Shown here one piece after another: positions 58,869 to 64,000 of a stretch of DNA of 64,000 nt. Under the pieces are notes generated by a model. It was not told where the DNA came from. It worked only from the letters and a program-made list of their open reading frames with translations, and did not search any database. The position numbers and the translations under genes were made by a program. Origin of the DNA: Mixophyes australis (lineage: Eukaryota > Chordata > Amphibia > Anura > Limnodynastidae); assembly GCA_036250195.1 (NCBI GenBank), contig JAVHZZ010000005.1, forward strand, positions 182,511,448-182,575,447, read 5' to 3'. Position 1 is the first letter of the stretch. Each line of letters starts with the position of its first letter.

Positions 58869-60271
58869 CAGTCATGGCCAAAATTTTTGAAAATGTAACA
58901 AATATTGTTTTTCACAAGTCTGCTGTTTCAGTTTTATGAATGAAATTTGCATGTACTCCAGAATGTCATAAAGAGTGATCAGATGAATTGCAATTAATTT
59001 CAAAGTCCCTCTTTGCGATGACAATGAATTTTATCCCAAAAACAACATTTCCACTGCATTTCAGCCCTATCACAAAAGGACCAGTTGACATCAGGTCAGC
59101 GATTCTCTCATCAACACAGGTGAGAGTGTTGACGAGAACAAGGCTGGAGATCATTTTGTCAAGCTGATTGAGTTAGAATAGCAGACTAGAAGCTTTAAAA
59201 GGAGGGTGGTGCTTGAAATCATTGTTCTTCCTCTGTTAACCATGGTTACCTGCAGGGAAACACATACAGTCATCATTGCTTTGCCCAAGAAGGGCTTCAC
59301 ATGCAAGGATATTGCTGCTAGTAAGATTGCACTTAAATCAACCATTTATCGGATCCTCAAGAACTTCAAGGAGAGACGTTCAATAGTTGCGAAGAGGGCT
59401 TCAGGGTGCCCAATAATGTCCAGCAAGCTCCAGGACCGTCCCCTAAAGTTGATTCAGCTGCGGGATTGGGGCACCACCAATGCAAAGCTTGCTCAGGAAT
59501 GGCAGCAGGAAGGTGTGTGTGCATCTGCACGCACAGTGAGGCGAAGACTTTTGGAGGATGGCCTGGTGTCAAGAAGGCCAGCAAAGAAGCCACCTCTCTC
59601 CAGGAAAAACATTAGGGACAGACTAATATTCTGCAAAAGGTACAGGGATTGGACTTCTGAGGACTGGGGTAAAGTCATTTTCTCTGATGAATCCCCTTTC
59701 AGGTTGCTTGGGGCATCTGGAAAAACATTTGTCCAGAGAAAGAAAGGTGAGAGCTACCATCAGTCCTGAGTCATGCCAACAGTAAAGCATCCTGAGACCA
59801 TTCATCTGTGGGGATGCTTCTCAGTCAAGGGAGTGGGCTCACTCACAATTTTAAGAACACAGCCATGAATAAAGAATGGAAGCAAAACATCCTCCAAAAG
59901 CAACTTCTCCCAACCATCCAAGAACAGTTTGAACTTGTAGTCAATCCTCAAGAGGTGGGAGGACAAACAGAAACCTACAAATTCTGACAAACTTCAAGCA
60001 TTGATTAGGCAAGAATGGACGGCCATCAGTCAGTATATGGCCCAGAAATTGATTGACAGCATGACAGGGCAAATTGCAGAGTTTTTCAAAAAGACGGATC
60101 AACACTGTAAATATTGACTCTGCGCATAAACTTAGTTGTCAATAAAAGCGTTTTACACTTATAAAATGCTTGTAATTTTATTTCAGTATACCATAGCAAC
60201 ATCTGCCAAAAAGGTCTAAAAACACTGAAGCAGCAAACTTGAGTCATTCTCAAAACGTTTGGCCATGACTG
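58869..60271 (+). mobile_element. Tc1-like transposon with both ends
   Basis: The inverted ends 'cagtcatggccaaaa' and 'ttggccatgactg' are flanked by TA (58867-58868, 60272-60273). At 1403 bp it is close to the usual Tc1 length. It interrupts the LTR element. Fragments of the same family lie at 10800-11382 and 19862-20815. Confidence 0.9.
59242..60117 (+). pseudogene. Tc1-like transposase pseudogene
   Basis: From the ATG at 59242 the frame is open to a TGA at 59767. It encodes the helix-turn-helix DNA-binding region ('ALPKKGFTCKDIAASKIAL', then a second helical part to about residue 110) and the first catalytic Asp in 'IFSDESPF'. Later sequence has frame breaks. Near 59931 a deletion of roughly 135 bp relative to the copy at 19862-20815 removes the second Asp region. 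The readable end resumes near 59950-60117. It cannot make an active enzyme. Confidence 0.85.
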
Positions 60272-60419
60272 TACAGAACCATCTTCTTCTTTTTCCCCTC
60301 CTCATTCTGGATTTCTTTGCGCGTCACTTACCATTTCCAGATTTTAGTTTGTTCTGCTCCCTGGATGAGGCCCAATCTGCCAACTCCAGTTACCTGTTTT
60401 GAGGTGCCAGTTTATGTCG

Positions 60420-61880
60420 CCTCTTGCCTCCTGTTCCGAGGTCACAGCCTCTTGCCTCCTGTTCTGAGGTCACAGCCTCTTGCTTCCTGGTCCGAGGTCG
60501 TAGCCTCTTGCTTCCTGTTCCGAGGTCGTAGCCTCTTGCTTCCTGTTCCGAGGTTGCAGCCTCTTGCTTCCTGTTACAAGGTCCCAGCCTTTTGCCTCCT
60601 GTTCCGAGATCCCAGCCTTTTACCTCCTTTACGAGATCCCAGCCTTTTGCCTCCTGTTCCGAGGTCCCATCCTTTGCCTCCAGCTACAAGGTGACTTCCT
60701 CTACCTCCAGCTATGGGGTGCCATTCAGTTCTGAGGTGCCATCCTCAGGCTCCGATTCTGAGGTGCCAGTCTCCAGCCTCTGTTTCCGGTCCCATGTCTT
60801 CAACCTCTGTCTCCAGTTCTGAGTCTCTGACCCTTGCCTCCAGTTGTGAGTCGCAGGCTTCAGTCTCCAGTTCTGAGTCGCAAGCCTCTGTCTCCTTTCC
60901 AGAGACATTGTCTGCTTCAGAGAGGGCGCTGCCCCTACAGCCTGCTTCAGAGAGGGCGCTGCCCCTACAGCCTGCTTCAGAGAGGGCACTACCCCTACAG
61001 CCTGCTTCGGAGAGGGTACTGTCAGTACAGCCTGCTTCAGACAGGGCGCTGCCCGTACAGCCTGCTTCAGAGAGGGTGCTGCACCTACAGTCTACTTTAG
61101 AGAGGGTGCTACCACTACAGCCTGCTCTAGAAAGGGCGCTGCAGCGTTCTTGCCAGTCTATACGGTCCAGTCCAAATTGCCAGTCTATACGGTCTAGCCC
61201 AAGTTACCAGTCTATACAGTCCAGCCCGAGTTGCCATTTGAGGTGGTACAGCCCAAGTTGCCATTCAAAGTGGTGCAGCCCGAGTTGCCACTTGAGTCGA
61301 GTTGCCACTTGACATGGTCCAGCCCGAGTTATAACTTTGTGCTTTCCGGTCCGAGGCTTCTTCCAATGCTGTTCGGTCCGAGGCTTCTTCCAGTACTGTC
61401 CGGTCCGAGGCTTCTCCCAGTGCTGTCCGGTCCGAGGCTTCTCCCAGTGCTGTCCGGTCCGAGGCTTCTACCAGTGCTGTCCGGTCCCAGGCTTCTCCCG
61501 ATTCTGTCCGGTCCGAGTGCACCTAGTCCAGGTCCTCCTGCAAGTGTGTCCATTCCAGATCATCCTCCAAGTGTGCCTAGTCCGGGTCCTCTTCCAAGTG
61601 TGCCCAGTCCGGGTCCTCTTTCAAGAGTGCCCAGTCCAGCTTCTCTTCCAAGTGTACAAAGTCCGGGTCCTCTTCCAAATGTGTCCAGTCTGGGTCCTTT
61701 TCCAAGTGTCCCCAGTCCGGGTCCTCTTCAAATTGTGCCCAGTCCGGGTCCTCCTCCAAGTATGCCCAGTCCGGACAGTCTATTGCCCTGGGTGGACAGT
61801 TCGAGCCACCTGTTGCCGAGGGCGTCCTGTCCAAGCCGTTTCTTACCAAGGGTCTCCTGTCCAAACCACCTCCTGTTGAG
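60420..61880 (+). repeat. series of 27-, 28- and 30-bp minisatellites, partly coding
   Basis: Four blocks follow each other. 28-bp units 'cctcttgcctcctgttccga' run from 60420 to about 60690. 30-bp units 'cagagagggcgctgcccc' run 60915-61140. 27-bp units 'ccgaggcttctcccagtgct' run 61346-61520. 27-bp units 'agtccgggtcctcttccaag' run 61550-61790. The last three keep the reading frame and give 10- and 9-residue repeats ('SERALPLQPA', 'SGPRLLPVL', 'SVPSPGPLP'), a Ser/Pro-rich protein segment within the LTR element. Confidence 0.9.
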
Positions 61881-61929
61881 GGTGTCCAGTTCGAGCCGTC
61901 ACCTAACTTTGAGGGGCACCTTTCTCAGC

Positions 61930-62240
61930 TTAGTGCTCTACTGAGGTTTTGTGCTTCATATTTCCCCTCAGTACCTAGCCTTGTCAATGGCCCAAAGAGG
62001 CAGGATCTGTTCTTGCTAGCAAATTTTAAAGGAGAAGCCTTAGAATGGGCAAGCCCCTTGATTGAGACTAGCCATCCCATTCTACCTGACTTTCAACTAT
62101 TTGTTGAGGCAGTTATCAGCAACTTTACACCACCTCCGGCAGTGTCATCTATCACTCCAGTCCAAGAGCTACACTTGTGCTCCACCCAGTTGGTTCAGGC
62201 TCCCATTCCGAGAAAATCCCGTAAAAAAAAGAGAATGTAA
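61930..62240 (+). pseudogene. gag-like core of the LTR element
   Basis: After the coding repeats the + strand reads 'FLLANFKGEALEWASPLIE', then '...FQLFVEAVISNF', the pattern of a retrotransposon gag (capsid) core with the 'A-x-x-WA-x-P-L' motif. The reading ends in a Lys/Arg-rich stretch and a stop at 62238. The apparent ATG-like start at 62013 is TTG or CTG, so the true start lies upstream, probably before the repeats, with a frame break. Confidence 0.65.
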
Positions 62241-62414
62241 GAAGAAAGGAGGGTCTGCGGTGCCTCAACTTTACTCTGGTATGATTTTTTTCGCCTTTTT
62301 GCCCTGGGATGAGGACTTTTCTGCCGGGCCCCCCATAGTGGACCATGACTTAGACACTTTTAACCACTTCTGGTAATACGATCGTCTGGAATCCGCCCTC
62401 AAGGGAGGAGGTAC

Positions 62415-62857
62415 TGTCAGGATCTGTCTTGCTTCCTCTGCAGCATCGTGTCAGGATGCTGCTTCATCTCATCAGCTCCTGCCTCTGGGATTGGATTGGA
62501 CTTTATTATTGTGTTTTACTGAATGTATTATCCAGCAGTACCTCTGATCCACCAGAGGTGCTGCTATTGTGCTTTGCAATTATTTCTTGCACCTGGGTGT
62601 TCCCTATTTATACCTGCCTCTTTCTCTTTCTTGTGCTGGTCATTGATGTTATATGTTGCAGTGCTGTTCCTTGTTGTACTCCTGGTTCACCTGTTCCCTA
62701 GGATTTCTTCAAACTATCTGTTCACCTGCATCAGCCGTGTTCCTGTTATTTGCTTTCTGCATCTCCCTGTAATCCCTGTTCCATATCTACACCATCCGGT
62801 ATTTCACCATATTCAGCGCTACTTGCTAGCTGTGATTTTCTGCACTGACATGTGACA
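62415..62857 (+). repeat. 3' LTR of the gag-bearing element
   Basis: The 443-bp partner of 57886-58364 is preceded by a purine tract and followed by the CAAGA duplication. Confidence 0.9.
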
Positions 62858-63233
62858 CAAGAACACTGCTACCCCTTCTGTTACTTTGTGAGCAATGGCA
62901 TTCAGCAATGTCCCTGGAGACTGGAGAGTGACAAGAACACTGCCATCCCCCCTGTTTCTGTATGAGCAATGGCGCTGATCAATGCCACTGGAGACTAGCA
63001 AAAATGCTCCTACCCCTCCTGTGTCTGTCAGAACAATGGTTTTGGATCTCTGGTGGAGGGCAGTACTTATGGAATCCAATACCCGCGAGATCCGATGACG
63101 CAACAATAAAGTTTTGCCTCGATTTCAGTTCCGAGGATGCAGGAAAGTACTGAGCTGGCTCGGCTTGGTATTCGGATTTGCATTGTTCGGTGGGGGCTCG
63201 GTTTTCTGAAGCCTGAGCATCCCTAGATATAAA

Positions 63234-64000
63234 CATTGAAACAGTTTTAAAAAAATATTAATAGAGTTCAGAAAGATATTATTATTCAAAATAAGATTTT
63301 AAAACAAGTGGACAAACTGAAATGTAGATCTAGAAAGACTGAACAGTAAAAAAAACGAACTTTTTTTGTCGGAAAGGGATGAATGAAATAGTCTCCCAGC
63401 ATTTGTGATTGGAAATCATAGAGTAAAAGAATGCAAGTATTCATGGATAACCATATTGGTATTGTTAAATTAGAAAATCTTACTAGAAGAAAACCCAGTT
63501 ACTGTTTGGTGATCACATGTAATCAACAGACAATAACACTACAGAAAACATTAAGCAGCTCAAAGATGGGTGAGTGGTGTTGTAATACTCAGATCTCCAA
63601 TTCTGACTCCAAGAAATAATGGAGACCCCACTTTTGTAAGAGAATAGTGTCCCTTAGATGATATTGATTGGTGATCACCCTACACTACAGAAATCGATAA
63701 AAAGTACAGAGATGGGGATGGGGTTATAATGCCCCATCCTGACTTCAAACTCTCAGGCACCTTCATTTGATACGGTAGGCTGTTTAGTTTTCCTTATGGT
63801 ATGTCTTGCCAAGATACCTATATTATCCCTACACAATTTATTCAAGACAGTACAAACTAGAAATAAATTGCATTATCTTTTTTGAGTGCAGGTTTTATTA
63901 TGAATACCTATGTGTAGTATCTTGTGTTTTGCTATTTTGTAAAGGTGGATTGATGCCAAAACAAGAACCACAAATTATTTCTGGTAGTGGTAGTGTTTAA
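63234..64000. other. unassigned sequence at the window end
   Basis: No collagen exon or named repeat is recognised after hAT copy 3. An open frame running off the end (63806-64000) shows no domain. Confidence 0.4.

Larger units (their letters stand above)
57886..62857 (+). mobile_element. non-autonomous LTR retrotransposon, gag-bearing
   Basis: LTRs at 57886-58364 and 62415-62857 start TGTCAGGATCTG and end TGTGACA. They are flanked by the 5-bp duplication CAAGA (57881-57885, 62858-62862). A polypurine tract 'aagggaggaggtac' precedes the 3' LTR. The interior has a CCHC knuckle remnant, coding minisatellites and a gag-like core, but no protease, RT or integrase. A Tc1 element (58869-60271) is inserted in it. 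No clear primer binding site follows the 5' LTR. It would need enzymes from a related gypsy-type element. Confidence 0.85.
56219..63225 (-). mobile_element. hAT transposon copy 3 with nested insertions
   Basis: The left end 'tagagatgttctctgacccc' and the right end 'gcatcccta' are flanked by the perfect 8-bp duplication GATATAAA (56211-56218, 63226-63233). On the minus strand the element has a 5' part with ~75-bp repeats (62863-63010 and 57690-57885), the N-terminal transposase pieces, and the 3' end. The catalytic core is deleted. A SINE (56858-57045) and an LTR retrotransposon (57886-62857) are inserted in it, so only about 1.9 kb is hAT sequence. Confidence 0.9.

Overview
The window looks like a vertebrate nuclear genome, most likely a frog (Anura). 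The inference rests on an AT-rich, intron-like background, long (TA)n arrays, a SINE-like family whose tail reads 'tttatatagcgcca', and a mix of Gmr1-type Ty3/gypsy, Penelope-like, hAT, Tc1, Harbinger-type and Helitron-type elements. I see no bacterial genes, operons or CRISPR arrays. Part of the open-frame evidence relies on GTG or TTG 'starts', which are not valid here, so starts were reassessed for ATG and splice sites.

The only host gene I can support is on the + strand: a signal-peptide exon (coding 36352-36454) and a 561-bp exon holding a whole von Willebrand factor A domain (38136-38696), with matching phase-1 splice sites. It resembles the start of a FACIT-like collagen, best fit collagen XXI (COL21A1). 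The rest would lie beyond position 64000. A TATA box and strong splice donor near 21.1-21.3 kb could be an upstream non-coding first exon, but this is speculative.

Layout: 1-3.98 kb holds dispersed repeats. 3987-6155 is a 2.17-kb solo LTR with a 5-bp target duplication and an internal 80-bp minisatellite. 6-9 kb is unexplained. 9-13 kb holds minisatellites, a SINE, a Tc1 fragment and a Penelope tail. 16.8-19.8 kb has two Penelope-like (PLE) pieces head to head, one carrying a full-length 5S-rRNA-like sequence, followed by a Tc1 fragment. 23-35 kb is a series of insertions into (TA)n arrays: Tc1 with a SINE inside, a decayed hAT, a Helitron-like element, and a complete-length Gmr1-type LTR retrotransposon (29689-34797) with integrase upstream of reverse transcriptase. 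35.6-45.2 kb has the collagen exons and several MITEs with recognisable target duplications. 50012-55167 is a complete hAT transposon with an 8-bp duplication and a long open transposase frame. 56219-63225 is a second-subfamily hAT containing a SINE and an LTR retrotransposon, which in turn contains a Tc1 element.

The elements do not form a joint pathway; the window is a record of layered insertions in and around a probable long collagen gene. The best leads are the near-intact hAT with its homogeneous 100-bp array, the Gmr1 element with a SCAN-like capsid segment, the PLE pieces with hammerhead-like and 5S-like sequences, and the gag-bearing non-autonomous LTR element with coding minisatellites.
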